From the NCBI GenBank assembly GCA_025765615.1, contig JAIVFJ010000112.1:139501-203500 (forward strand): DNA of 64,000 nt, written 5' to 3'. The notes beneath the pieces are model-generated. The model was given only the letters and a program-made list of their open reading frames with translations, made no database searches and had not been told where the DNA came from. The stretch is from Zopfochytrium polystomum (lineage: Eukaryota > Chytridiomycota > Chytridiomycetes > Chytridiales > Chytridiaceae). A program made the position numbers and the translations under genes. Below are positions 1 through 14,022 of this stretch, piece after piece. Position 1 is the stretch's first letter. Each line of letters opens with the position of its first letter.

Positions 1-1
1 C

Positions 2-829
2 GCTGACACGGACGCGAACAGCTCCTCGACCTCCCTCGCCGCCGCCGCCGCCGCCGCCCTCCGCGCGGCGTTCGACCCGCACCTCCCCGCCGCGGCCGCG
101 GCGATCGCCCGCCTCGCGCACACCCTCCACCGAGCGAGCGCGGCGCCCCCCTCTCCCTTTGCCGTGTTCCCCATCCTCCTCGCCGCCGAGGCGCTTGCCG
201 CCGTCGACGCGGTGTTTGCCAACAACAACAACAACAACAACAACAACGCGGCGGCGCCCGCACACGCACCCTTTCCCCCCGCTTCTTCGCCCTCACCCTT
301 CGCCGTCGCCGTCGACGTCGCGGCCGGCGACCATCATCACCATCATGATCATCATCATCAACTTCATCTTCATCATCATCACCACCGCGAGCCGTCGCGC
401 GCGTGGCCCCGCGTGCGCCGCGCGCTCGTCGAGCTCCTCGCGTACGTCGAGGCCGCCGGCAGTCGCGCGGGCACGTGCCCGGCGCTCGGTCCAGCCGCCG
501 CGGTCCTGCCGACGCTCGCGGCGGCGGCGGCGGGGCGGGTCGGCTGGGACGTGTGGCGAGAGGACCGGCTTGCTGGTGCGTTGTCGTCTGCGGCGGCTGG
601 TGGTGCTGCGGGTGCGAGTGCGGGTGCAGGCGTCGAGCTGGTGGTGCGGTCGACGACGACGCTCAAGGACGCCCTCCGCGCGGCGTGGACGGCGGCCGTC
701 GACTGCCGCGCCGTGGCCGGCGCCGACGTTGCGCGCTTGCTGCAGCGAGTTGGCGGGGCCGGGGCTGGTGGTGGTGGTGGTGGTGGTGGTGGTGGTGGTG
801 GTGGCGCCGACGGCGCCGACGCAGCGTGA
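2..829 (+). CDS. C-terminal part of an unrecognised Ala-rich protein (5' end outside window)
   Basis: The frame is open from base 2 and stops with TGA at 827-829, so about 275 C-terminal residues are present and the start lies upstream of the window. The protein is Ala/Gly-rich, with an Asn run encoded by AAC repeats near 221-246, a His-rich stretch near 331-384 and a Gly run encoded by (GGT)n at about 766-804, just before the stop. Between these low-complexity tracts are short amphipathic stretches such as RVGWDVWREDRLAGAL and TTTLKDALRAAWTAAVDC. Codon use is strongly GC3-rich, as in the clear genes of this window. I do not recognise a domain. Frames on both strands are open here because of the base composition, so this frame was chosen because it is open to the window edge and gives a plausible residue mix. 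Confidence 0.45.
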   Translation, partial: ADTDANSSSTSLAAAAAAALRAAFDPHLPAAAAAIARLAHTLHRASAAPPSPFAVFPILLAAEALAAVDAVFANNNNNNNNNAAAPAHAPFPPASSPSPFAVAVDVAAGDHHHHHDHHHQLHLHHHHHREPSRAWPRVRRALVELLAYVEAAGSRAGTCPALGPAAAVLPTLAAAAAGRVGWDVWREDRLAGALSSAAAGGAAGASAGAGVELVVRSTTTLKDALRAAWTAAVDCRAVAGADVARLLQRVGGAGAGGGGGGGGGGGGGADGADAA

Positions 830-1481
830 TTTGGTGGCCAACTTTGGAGGCAGGTTGGGACCCTTTTGGACTGTATTTATTTACTCTTTTTCTTTTCTTC
901 TTTCTTGCCCCTACACCCCGTCTGTCCTTCCTCTTTTCGACCGGCCTACTCCTATTCCTATATTTTTTTCTTTCTGGTTTTCCCCTCCGTCCCTCAACCC
1001 TCCTGTCTGTGCTCTCTCTGCCCCCTTTCTATTTTGGCTTGGTGTGTGTGTGTGTGTGTGTGTGTGTAGTTGATATTTATTGTAAGCGTTCCCTGAAATC
1101 ACGGAACCGAAAGAATGGAGGTGAAAGGATTCTTGAGCGCGTTTTCGCGGGTTTATTTTTTATTTTTTTCCGGAGCCTGAAGAAATGGGGAAGGCAGGCT
1201 TGCCACCACTTGTGCTTACTAAGCGGAAGCCCTCACCGACGAAAGCGTTGTTGATTGGACGAAGCACACGTTATTATATTTTCGGACAAGCGAGCAAGCA
1301 CCCAGGAAAAAAAAAATTCTCGCGCAAACAATCAACTACATGCATGGTATGGTCGTTCTTTCAAAGTAATTGAAAGAAGAAAAAAAAAAAAACCGAAAAA
1401 AAAAATTCCTGGGACAGAGGGCAGACAGACAGACAGACAGACCGACAGAGCCCCACGCACGCACAGACACACACGCACACA
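830..1481. other. Intergenic spacer with (TG)n and CAGA repeats
   Basis: No gene is seen. The spacer is T-rich after the upstream stop, has a pure (TG)n tract at 1041-1068, A-runs near 1308-1403 and a short (CAGA)n tract near 1425-1443 just ahead of the peptidase start. It probably holds the 3' UTR of the upstream gene and the promoter of the downstream one. Confidence 0.6.
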
Positions 1482-3591
1482 ATGTCCTCCTCGCACCACG
1501 ACGAAGAGTCGAGGCCCTTCCTCGCCGGCGGCCATGACGACCACGACGACGGCCACTCCACCCTCGTCCCACCAAGCGGCGGCGGCGGCAGCGCGCATGC
1601 CGCCGCTGCACCGGGCGCGGCCGGCGGCGCCGCGTCGGCCCTCTCGTCCTTTTACGAAGGCTCCCTGCGCCCCTACCTGGTCGACGCCCCGCGCGACCTC
1701 TACCTGACCCACGTCCACCCGCGCCTGCCCCACCCGCTGCGCGACCCGCACGACCCTTCGGCGCGCCGCTGGCTCTCCGCCGCCCTGCTCTTCCTCCTCG
1801 GATTCGTCCTCGCCCTCGCCCTCCCCAACACCTCGCCCGTCCCGCCGCTCGGCGCCCTCGTCGACCCCCGCCACCGTCGCAGCCCACCTCGCCGCCCTCG
1901 ACGCGATCGCGCGCGACTCGCCCGCTGGAAACAGGGCCGCCGGCTACGAAGGCTACGACCGCTCCGTCGACTACATCGTCGCCGCCATCCTCGCTGACGA
2001 CGCAGTCACTTGCGTCCCCACAACCCAGGCCTTTGACGTCCCGCTGTTCGTCCGCCAGCCCGACGCCGTCCCCGCGAACATCGTCCTCAAGCAGACCGCG
2101 CCCTTCCTCCTCGAGTTTGACTCGGCTGCCGAAGTCATTTTCCACCTCGGCGGCGCCGCCCGCGTCGCGGACGGAATCGTGCAGTTCTTGAAGGACCCCT
2201 GCGCTAGCGACGAGTGGCTGTGGTTCCCGGAGGGCGGCGTCGCAGCCTTTTGGTACCAGTGCCCCCTCGACGTCGCCCTGAGGCTCGCAAAGTCGGCAAA
2301 GGCTGGCGCCGTCTTGCTCGCCCGGAGGAAGGTGTCTGTGAAGGACGCTGCTGCCGCTGCTTCCTTGGATGGTGTTGTTGTCGACCTTCCCGAGCCGTCC
2401 CACTCCACCCTCGCCGCCGCCACCCTCCGCTCCGTCTCGTCGTCGCCCGCCGGCCGCCGCTCCGCCGCGGCAGGTCTGCTCCAGGCGGACGCTGCGAAGT
2501 CCATCCCGGCGCCCGTCGCCACGTTCTTTGTCAAGGAGAGCCTCTTGGCGCTCCTCGAGGCCCAGCTGGAGTCGGGCGCAAAGGTCAGGCTGGACGCTCT
2601 CTACGACGGCGAGTGGAAGGTTGCGCAGGTCGAGAACGTCCTCTGTGACACGCTCGAGGGCGAGGCGAATAACACTGTGGTCATTGGAGCCCACTTAGGT
2701 ACGTACGTTGTGTGTGTGTGTGTGTGTGTGTGTGTTCTGTTTAAGTGCAACCTTTCTTTGTTATTGACGGTGTTCCATTGCCTCCCTCGATCCAAACCCA
2801 CAAACACCACCCCATCCATCCACCCATCAATCAAACCCCAACACCCCACGAAAAAAAAAAACAACCAAAACCAAAAAAAAACCCCCCCCTGTTCTTTTTT
2901 TCTTTTCTTTGCAGACGGCGTTCCATTCGGCCCCGGCGTCGACGACAACGGCAGCGGCTCGTCCACCGTCCTGACCATCCTCCAGACTCTGTACCAGTCG
3001 GGCTACCATCGCCGCCTCAAGAACCGCGTGCGCTTTGGATTCTGGGCTGCCGAAGAGCTCGGTCTGCTCGGCTCCGAGTTCTACCTGGCCAACCTCACCG
3101 AAAACTCCCCCACCGAGCTCAACCAGATCGCCGCCGCGATCAACCTGGACATGGTCGGCGCGCCGAACGGCTGGCCACGCTTCGGCAACGGCACCACGGC
3201 GCCCGAGGCCATCCGCACGGGCACCGAGGCCATCTCGTCGCTTCAGCAGGCGCTCTTTGAGGAGGCGCACGGCAAGGAAAACAAGCAGTTTGCGATCGAG
3301 CCGCTGCACGGCGGCTCCGACCACTTCTCGTTCCTCACGTACGGCGTCCCCGCGGCCAGCTTTGCGACGGGCGCCAGCAACGTTGCCACTGCCCAGGACC
3401 GGCTGCGCTTTGGCGCCGTCGAAGGCGCCGCGGCCGACCCGTGCTACCACAAGGCCTGCGACGGCGTCGCGAACGTCGACATGGAGCTCGTCAAGACCAT
3501 GGCGCGCACCGCCGGCGACCTGTTGCAGTCGCTGGGAGAGTTGAAGAATTTGAGGGAGGTGCTGGACTTTCCGCTCAAGGATGTGGAGTGA
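1482..3591 (+). CDS. M28-family zinc metallopeptidase, single-pass membrane protein
   Basis: Predicted dinuclear-zinc aminopeptidase of family M28, probably vacuolar or secretory. The first ATG (1482) opens a cytosolic tail of about 100 residues, followed by one hydrophobic helix (WLSAALLFLLGFVLALALP), giving a type II membrane protein. A PA-like region follows (about bases 2160-2350) and then the catalytic domain. Visible zinc and catalytic residues are GAHLD, PGVDDNGSG, the glutamate pair in WAAEELGLLGS, NLDMVG and the final His in PCYHKACD. One intron, 2699-2914 (216 nt, GTACGT...TTGCAG), is a multiple of three; removing it joins GAHL to DGVPFGPG exactly as in the family. Oddity: the membrane-anchor frame and the peptidase frame differ by one base, and the shift lies at about 1860-1868 at a run of five C, with no usable intron there. 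Either a sequence error or a real frameshift is present. Family assignment is firm. Confidence 0.85.
2699..2914 (+). other. Intron of the M28 peptidase gene
   Basis: GTACGT donor and TTTCTTTGCAG acceptor. A (TG)n tract starts about ten bases after the donor (about 2709-2735), and A-runs lie in the second half. The length is divisible by three and the intron has no in-frame stop, so retention would insert 72 residues into the active site. Confidence 0.8.
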
Positions 3592-3718
3592 AAGTGGGAG
3601 GGCCAGTGAGGTTAGTGAGTTGTTGTTGTGCCTAGTGGCTGTCGAGAAGGGGGGAGGGGGAACTGGAGTCTGCGCTTCCCCCACTTCGACCCCCTCCCTG
3701 CCTTCTTTTTTTTTGTGC

Positions 3719-3769
<51 letters not shown>

Positions 3770-4689
3770 TTGGTTTTTTGTTGTTTTTTTTTGTGCTCGT
3801 AAGGCACGTCAGTATTTTGTGCTTTTCTTTGTGGAATCTTTTCTCTTTTTCCTCAAATTCTCTCGTTGTTCCCCTCGTGGGCGCCCGCCCTCTTCTGCGA
3901 CGTCCTGCCCCCATCTCCCTGTTCCCTTTTCCCCTCCCTTGTTCCCTTGTTGCGCGCTTTCTTCTTTCCCCTTTCTTTTTGTGCACTCTCCCCCCTTTGG
4001 GTGGGCGTTTTTTCCTTTGTCGTTGCGGGTGTGGGGGGGAAAGGGAGGGAAGCGGGCGCTTTCCCCCCGCCCGCACGCCAACAGCCGAGTTCCAACGAAC
4101 CGGCGCCTGCTGGCTCCCCCGACCTTTCCTCCTCGTCCTCCTCACCTCTCTTTCCTCCTAGTTTGTTAGTATGCTTGGCCCTTTTGCTTTTTGCCTTGTT
4201 TTGCTTGTTGTGTTTGTTTGAATTTTTTTTTTCTTTCTTTCTTTTTTGTGTGTGTTTCGTTACTTTTGGAGGAGAAAAATCAACAAAGCAAAATAAAAGA
4301 TGGTTCCCGAGGCAGTCAGTTGCGTTCGCGGGGGTTTTTTCAAACTGCTCGGAAGATGAAACGCGTTTTCGTCAGGGTAGGGCGGGAACTGTGCTGGCCG
4401 TTTCCTTCAACGTTTGCTTTCCTTTGTTTTGGGACGACCCTACCCCACCTGGCCCAGGTTCCACTGGGTGCTCCGCCTCCGCGGGGCGAGCCCCGACCCT
4501 TCTTCACGTCACTTGGCACGGAAGCGTGTAAGCAAAAAAAAAGGGGGTGGTGCTACATCAGCACATCAGTAGTTAACGTAGGATCTCCCTATACTCCCCC
4601 TCCCCCTCGAGGACAGGCATTTACTGTTCCTCCCAGCTCTACGAGCCGGGGAGCGGGGGCAAGCAATCTTCATCCCCACAGGGGGGTAC
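3592..4689. other. Gene-free spacer with (TG)n microsatellite
   Basis: Likely 3' UTR of the peptidase followed by intergenic DNA. It contains a long (TG)n tract at 3722-3766 and T-rich or C/T-rich sequence to about 4260. No open frame here resembles a protein and I see no RNA gene. Confidence 0.55.
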
Positions 4690-4734
4690 TTGGAGAGAAA
4701 GAGAAAAACTCTGTTATGAATAATTGATACACAA
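4687..4734 (+). repeat. About 45-bp motif shared with 54253-54303
   Basis: The stretch from ACTTGGAGAGAAAGAG to AATAATTGATAC is nearly repeated at 54253-54303 (AACTTGGAAAGAAAAAG ... GAATTATTGATAC). The second copy lies at the upstream end of the Copia relic, so this may be the edge of a related retroelement, for example an LTR or leader end. Flanking bases differ, and identity beyond the motif was not found. Confidence 0.45.
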
Positions 4735-5039
4735 TGATGATATGCATGCTATAATAGTTGCGGGGGAAAAACCTGTCCTATATTGTCTGCTTGAGCAGGG
4801 GGTGAGGAAAACTGTTAACACTGGGTTTCTGTTCCACTTAATACTTGGAGTATTTGTCATCAGCGCAAGCCAGCGCCTAGGTCTGCATTGGCGGTGGCTT
4901 GCTCTCCCATGGGCACTGCGAGAACAATAACTGACAGTCACAGTAGGTTTGGGTCGGTCTTGTGCCTCTTGCTGCTAACCAGTCAGTTTTGCCTAACACT
5001 CCCTGCACGATGGCCATGGGTGTAGCACATGTTATGTAA

Positions 5040-5485
5040 AGCGTGCGTAAGCGTCAGAAGCTTTGCTAGTTGAAAGACTGAGCAGAAATGCAAAGTCCTG
5101 CTCCGACTGGCTAATGACCCCTCACTTTGGACTGAGCATAAAAGGGGCATGTCGGGGTACGACAGGTTGTCGCGGCCTTTAGTCGGAGCATTACCGCCTA
5201 CCAGGAATGCAGGTTGCTTTGGACACCAGGGGACGCCCTGGGACCATATGCATAAGGTGACGCATCGGTGCATACCTGAAGCTGTCAGGTGCATGCTGAT
5301 GCATCTGATGACGTACTGGAGGTCTTGTGTGTGGGGACATTCACATATGCGTTGGAAACCGAAAGAAAAAAAAAAAAAAAATCCTCCACCCTGTTTGCCA
5401 AGAAATGCCCCACGATTCTCTGGGCTGTCTTCCTTGCTTGACTGACTCAGCCCCATTTCTTGGTGATTCACTCCCGTGAGGATGA
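5040..5485 (+). repeat. Dispersed repeat, copy A (SINE-like body)
   Basis: Bases 5063-5129 (AGTTGAAAGACTGAGCAGAA ... TAATGACCCCTCACTTT) match 5831-5896 with few differences. The block 5382-5473 (CCTCCACCCTGTTTG ... CCCATTTCTTGGTGATTCACTC) matches 6069-6128. The order of the two blocks is the same in both copies, so these are two members of one dispersed family. No tRNA-like head is obvious in this copy. Confidence 0.55.
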
Positions 5486-5767
5486 CAGGCTGTCGAGCCT
5501 GCGTCCTCAAATAAATTAAGTGTATACCCACTTTTTAATTCTCACCATTGGTGACGATTACCAAGCCGTCTCGACCTGTTTTGCTGGCAAAAGGTGACTA
5601 GGCTTGGATTCCTGGTCTCTTATTATTATTGGGTTTTCATACAGCCTCCAACTGGCTCTGTACGTCTGCCTCTGAGCTCTATTTGTTATTAATTTATTAT
5701 TATGATTATTTATTATTGGCGACGTTGCAGACAGAGAAATTCGATCTTGGCTCTCACTGCTGATACA

Positions 5768-6130
5768 AGGCTCCCTTGCTCAGTGGTTAGAGCGCTCCCT
5801 TCATTTGGGAAGGTGCCAAGTTTGAGACATACTGATTGACAGACTGATCGGAAATGCAAAGTCCTACTATGACTGGCTAATGACCCCTCACTTTTGGAAA
5901 TGACTTAGGACTGAGACACTTCTGTGGGAAAAGTGCTAGGCCCAAATGGACAGATAACAAGATGATGGCAGGGCTAACAAGCTCTGCCACCTGCTATTAT
6001 GATGTAATGCCTCATAAAAGTTCTTCTGTGGCTGTGAGTGACTGTCGTCTTATCTGCACCAATCATTTCTTGCCAGCCCCCTCCACCCTGTTTGGCTGGC
6101 TCAGCCCCATTTCTTGGTGATTCACTCCTT
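5768..6130 (+). repeat. Dispersed repeat, copy B with tRNA-like head (SINE)
   Basis: The copy starts with a sequence that folds like a tRNA 5' half: TTGCTCAGTGG matches the RNA polymerase III A box, and the arm CTCCC-TTCATTT-GGGAA would carry a CAT anticodon. The B-box position (AAGTTTGAGAC) is degenerate. The body shared with copy A follows (5831-5896 and 6069-6128). A tRNA-derived SINE is the best reading. It is not a working tRNA gene, because the T arm and acceptor stem do not pair. Confidence 0.5.
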
Positions 6131-7890
6131 CTTTTTTCTTTACTATTTTACATATTGTTTTTGCTGTTTTGTATGGGTTCTCCCTCTTTTTTCCCTCCTC
6201 CCTGGCGATTCCAAACTTTCCTATTTAAGGTGCTGTCCCCCAATCTTCTTGAGTGTGTGAACCTATGCCTGAAGTTGCCTTGCCTGCCCTTTCCTTCCTG
6301 ACTGTGTGTATGAGCTGGGGGTGGTAGTTCCCTGGTGTGTGACAGGAGGTTGGAGTCCCATGGCAGTGTGCTGGGTTCTAGCCCCAGTGCTCACCATTTC
6401 TGCATGCTGCTTAGGTTGGACTGGGTAGGAGCCACTTGGTGATGGAAGCCTGGAGGGTAAATCTGTGGTGGTGCCTCTAGGTTCCTGTCAATACATCTAG
6501 TCAAATCCAGGTCTCTCAAGGGGATATGAATGAGCTGTCTGGTCAGGTACTGCTGCAGGAATGGTCTCTCAGGTATGCCCCCTCTTCCCTGGTTGTTGGC
6601 TCCTGTGGCCTCTGGTGGGCCTGGTCTTCACTGGGTTCAGACCCTCTTTCTCTCAGATTAATGCCTGTGATGTCATGGTGCCACATTTGGGTGAGGGAGT
6701 GGGTTTTAACCTTCCTTGCGTCTAAGATAGGGAATTCCTCTGGCCTGGTGAAGCAGATGTCTGTGTCCTGGTAGGATGACGTAAGACGAGTCCACTGTCT
6801 CCCACCCTGTGTGTGGAACTTCTCCTGGGAGTGAGACAGATTGTGTCTGGTTCTGTTAAGTGGAAAGCAGTTCTGATTCAATTCAACAGACATCTCTGCA
6901 CACTAACTGTTCCTTGTGTTTGTCCTCTGTGTCCAACCCCCTCCAACTTAGTGCTTGTCTTTAACAGAGGCGGAGGTTTGCTCCATGGTGGTGGCTCTAA
7001 CAGACTGGGATCTGGCGACTTTCCTCCCAACTCTCTTGTCTTCTTCAGTTGGATGGGAGTACTGCCCTTTGTGCCACTCCCTGAAGCTTGTTGCCTCTTG
7101 CACCTCCAGCAGTGTTACCAGATTTCCCAGTCCCCTTTGGCTTTTGGCTTTTGCCTCCCAATGGGCCTACTCTGTGGCCATGGAGCAGAGTACCCTGCAC
7201 ATTTTTTTAGTGTGCCACCTTCTCACTGTTATCTTTGGTTTGAGTGTGAGAGTCTTCTCTTTGTGTGTTCAGAGTGAGAGAAGGTTTCTTTTGTGTTTCT
7301 TGGGCTTCTTAAGTCTCCAAATACATTATCCTGTCTAGTGTCCCCTAGAGATCTTCTTTTGCCCTTTTCACTTTTCAGGATTGGTGCAGTGGCTCACAAA
7401 ATTGGGTCAATGTTTTGAACGTTGTGCTGCTGAGTGCTGTCACACATGTCCAAGACCATCATAAAATTTGAGAAATTCAGCAAATGTTGCCTTGCAGTAG
7501 ACTAAACTGCTCACAAAATTTCATTCTTCCAGCTTTTGAATTGCGCAAGAAAGGACAAAGGAAGTGTTGAAGTTGCAGTGCAGAAGGCGACGTTGTGAGT
7601 GGAGGCAGCGTTGCAAGGTGGAAGAGTTGAGGAACTGAGGCTTGAATCGAGAACTTGAACAAGGGAGCGAGCGAAGCAAGTGACCAAGGGCAAGTGGGTA
7701 AAGAGAGTTTGTTTTAGACAGGGACTGGCAAATTGGAGTTAGAGTGCCACTTTTTTTTCAATAAAAAAACTCTGCCCAATTTATACTCCTGCAGGGAGGT
7801 TGACCAGTTTTCCTGTTTTGCCTATCTGAACAAGTTGCAAACTGCTTCAGACAGGACTTTGCTCTGGGGAGGTGTTGTAAACCCCTTCCC
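6131..7890. other. Gene-free, lower-GC region of unassigned repeat DNA
   Basis: GC content is well below that of the coding regions. Short open frames occur on both strands (for example minus strand 6893-6543), but none has a recognisable motif and all are broken by stops. It may be an old retroelement. I can support nothing more precise. Confidence 0.4.
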
Positions 7891-8126
7891 ACAGAGGGAC
7901 AGTGATTTGAAATATTCAGAGCATTTCAAATCAACCAAGCTCTGTGTGGAGCCCTGTGTGCAAGCAACTGGTCTCTCCACAGAGAGGGAAAATGATTTGA
8001 AATCTTCAGGAGCATTTCAAATCAACCAAGATCTGTCCAGAGGTCTGTGTCCAGTGACCAGTCTTCCCACAGAGGAAAGATGATTTGAAATCATCAGGGG
8101 CATTTCAAATCAACCAGTCCCTGGTT
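7891..8126 (+). repeat. Minisatellite of about 85-90 bp units with an internal palindrome, three copies
   Basis: Three units begin at about 7891, 7979 and 8070. Each starts with ACAGAG and contains GATTTGAAAT, about ten bases, then ATTTCAAATCAACCA, so each unit can form a hairpin from the inverted pair GATTTGAAAT/ATTTCAAATC. Spacer sequences differ somewhat between units. No coding signal. Confidence 0.7.
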
Positions 8127-8245
8127 CAGCATTGGTTCAGACAACAGTCAGCTGACCTGGAGCTGCTGTGACCTGCCCTGGTCCAACATTGGTTCAGACA
8201 AAAGTCAGGTGACCTGGGCAGCTGTGAGGTGCCCCAGTTCAACAT
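8119..8245 (+). repeat. Second tandem repeat, about 60-bp unit, two copies
   Basis: The unit CATTGGTTCAGACAACAGTC ... GACCTG is followed by ACATTGGTTCAGACAAAAGTC ... GACCTG about 60 bases later, then a partial GTTCAACATT. It abuts the palindromic minisatellite. Confidence 0.55.
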
Positions 8246-8472
8246 TTCTCTGAACCCATTGAGTGTGATTCTAATTGCATTGTCCTTTGCCAGTGAAGCC
8301 TTGGAAAGCAAAGCTTGAATCAGCGCTGTCTTCACCTAACTCTTTTTGTTGGATCCAGATTAGGCCTTTTGGCTTACCTGACTTAGTGTAAGTCGCATCA
8401 GTGGCGGCGACGAGGCCGACGTTGACATAGGAACTGGCTTCCTAGGCTCAAATCTCAACAGGAAGTGTGCTG

Positions 8473-9714
8473 CACCATTGGCCCAATTTTGTGGGTGTCC
8501 AACGAAATTTATTCATTCAGTATGTAATGTGACCCCCACTTGCTGCAATCACAGCGGCAATCCTTCTTGTCATACTTTCAATCAAGTTCTGGCAAACTTC
8601 AGGGGTGATATTCCTCCACTGGCAGCAGATTTGCTCTTGGGGCTCGGCATTGGATCTTGGATGCCTTTCATGGGAACTCAGCTGAGTTTTCAAATCTCTC
8701 CACAGATGCTTGATACGATTCAAGTCTGGAGATTGAGCTGGCCACTCAACACAACGAAACCCTTGCTCTTCCAGCCATCCCTTGGTGTATTTTGATGTGT
8801 GTTTGGGGTTGTTGTCTTGCTGAAAGGTGATTCCTGCAGGGTCAATTCCCATTTCATCCGGACTGGGGATAAGACTATTTTCCAGAATTGTCACATATTG
8901 TTCTGAGACCATTATTCCTTCTACAAATGCCATTTGCAGCACTCCAGTCCAAGGTCATAGCAACGCAAACCATCTGGGAACCGCTGCTGAACTTCTTGGT
9001 GGGTTGTATGTGTCGCTCTTGCAGTGGTTTTCCTGAGATTCTCCAAGCGTAAGCCATGCCATCTGCGCCTTCCAAGTTGATTTTAGTCTCGTCAGACCAG
9101 ATGACACACTTAAAATCCTCAACAGTCCAGTTTTCAAATTTTCAAGCGAAGTCCAAGCGAGCTTTCTTGTGTTTGGGAGACAAGGCTGGCCGTTTTTTTT
9201 TGCCCCAAAGTGCTCTCAGACCTGCCTCCCAAAGCGCACAGCGCACTGTTTCAGGTGAAACAGTGTCTCCAGTAGTTGTGTGGTAAATTTGGGCAAGATG
9301 GGTTGTGTTTTTCGCCTTGCCAGAGTTGATTTTTCTCACGTACAATCACTTTTTAGGAGATGAGAGCTTGCTTGGGCGGCCTTCTGGTAAGATAGGTGCC
9401 TCTGGGCGCTTGCTGTTTCGGATTTGATCAACAGTGTGACGTCCTATGTCCAGTCTGGATGCAATTTTGTGACCGGAAAGACCTTGGTCGATGAGCTTGA
9501 GCACATCTTTTTTTTTTTTTGCGAGTGGCAGAGCTTTCATTGATTGGGAGATGACACAGGAGCAAGTGGGAGCGCTTCCAACGATGCCCCATCTTCCTTT
9601 CTTTATATATTCTCTTGTTTGGTGGAAAGATTGGGTGGGAAAATGGTCATGGGAAGGCGAAATCACCGGATTTGTATTTTTCCATGATGCATCCACAAAA
9701 TTGAGCCAATGGAT
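8473..9714 (-). mobile_element. Decayed Tc1/mariner DNA transposon with inverted ends
   Basis: The ends 8475-8494 (CCATTGGCCCAATTTTGTGG) and 9693-9712 are inverted copies with one mismatch. Between them lies a minus-strand transposase remnant. The element is about 1.24 kb, close to the usual 1.2-1.6 kb of the family. No clear flanking TA duplication remains. Confidence 0.75.
8517..9560 (-). pseudogene. Tc1/mariner transposase pseudogene
   Basis: Reading the minus strand: helix-turn-helix remnants occur at 9530-9346 (LIDQGLSGHKIASRLDIGRHT), then a Tc3-type DNA-binding piece at 9345-9142 (SPKHKKARLDFA). The catalytic domain follows in shifting frames: VIWSDETK near 9100, FQQDNNPKHTS near 8830 and SPDLNRIKHLW near 8740. 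At least two frameshifts and a stop after position 9346 break it. In the last motif the family normally has NPIEHLW, so the third catalytic acidic residue is Lys here. The copy cannot encode an active enzyme. Confidence 0.8.
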
Positions 9715-13334
<3,620 letters not shown>

Positions 13335-13355
<21 letters not shown>

Positions 13356-13712
13356 TGTTCAGCATTGTAACTACCTGCCGGAAGGTTACACAATGGTGAC
13401 CTTTGAAGAGTACCTTGCTCTAGAGGCCGAAAGTCTGAAGGTTGCAGACAACGAAAAAAAAAGTCCCAACAAACCGTTCGATGGACAATCGACGCCTGAA
13501 GAACCGCCTAACCAAGAGATCGCAATGGGGGCTTGATACATCGGAAGCACAGAGGAGACTGATACTGTGGTCGGATGCCGAATGACCCACACTGTTTCTG
13601 CAGAGGCCGAACTTCAAAACTCGATTAGTACAGCAGCCAAGATAATATTCTCAAGGCTCGAGTTATGGAGGACGCAATGCAAGGAGCAAGTGGGCGGTTT
13701 CATCTCGAAGAT
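13335..13712 (+). pseudogene. Duplicate of 12725-13110, partial gene copy
   Basis: Translates as [20 protein letters not shown] and on to a stop near 13536, matching the tail of the ubiquitin fusion at about half of its residues. The overlapping-frame homologue follows at 13567-13700 and runs into a TG-rich break near 13712. No ubiquitin units precede it, so the copy is partial. Confidence 0.5.
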
Positions 13713-14022
13713 GTGTGTGTGTGTGTTTGAAGTCAGTCTTCGCAAGGTTTTCTTTTTTCCTTTCTCCTCTCACTTGACTTTATAAGCGGATGCTCATCGG
13801 AGAGGAAGAAACGAAGGGCACATGGAAAACGAGAAAGTTGACTCAGTTTCCGTGGGATGAGGCTCATTGAACAGTCACACAATGGCAGCCAACTGAACAG
13901 CTCGTCGGGGGGAAAACACAAAAAAAATCATGTGATGGAGATAATAGTTCGAGGAAACAGAAGCAAGAAGAAGCAATGGTCAAGAAAATGAGGCACAAGT
14001 TTTCAACCCAGTCGGCTTAGCT

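Noticed and set aside
1336..2694. 452-codon open frame on the minus strand opposite the M28 peptidase
   Set aside because: High GC3 opens the antisense frame. The product is Arg/Gly-rich without motifs, and the plus strand carries a clear peptidase.
5768..5840. Functional tRNA-Met gene
   Set aside because: The B box is degenerate and the acceptor and T stems do not pair, so it is read as a SINE head.
7891..8126. Repeat-spacer-repeat pattern resembling a CRISPR array
   Set aside because: Only three units, spacers similar to one another, and the genome is eukaryotic.
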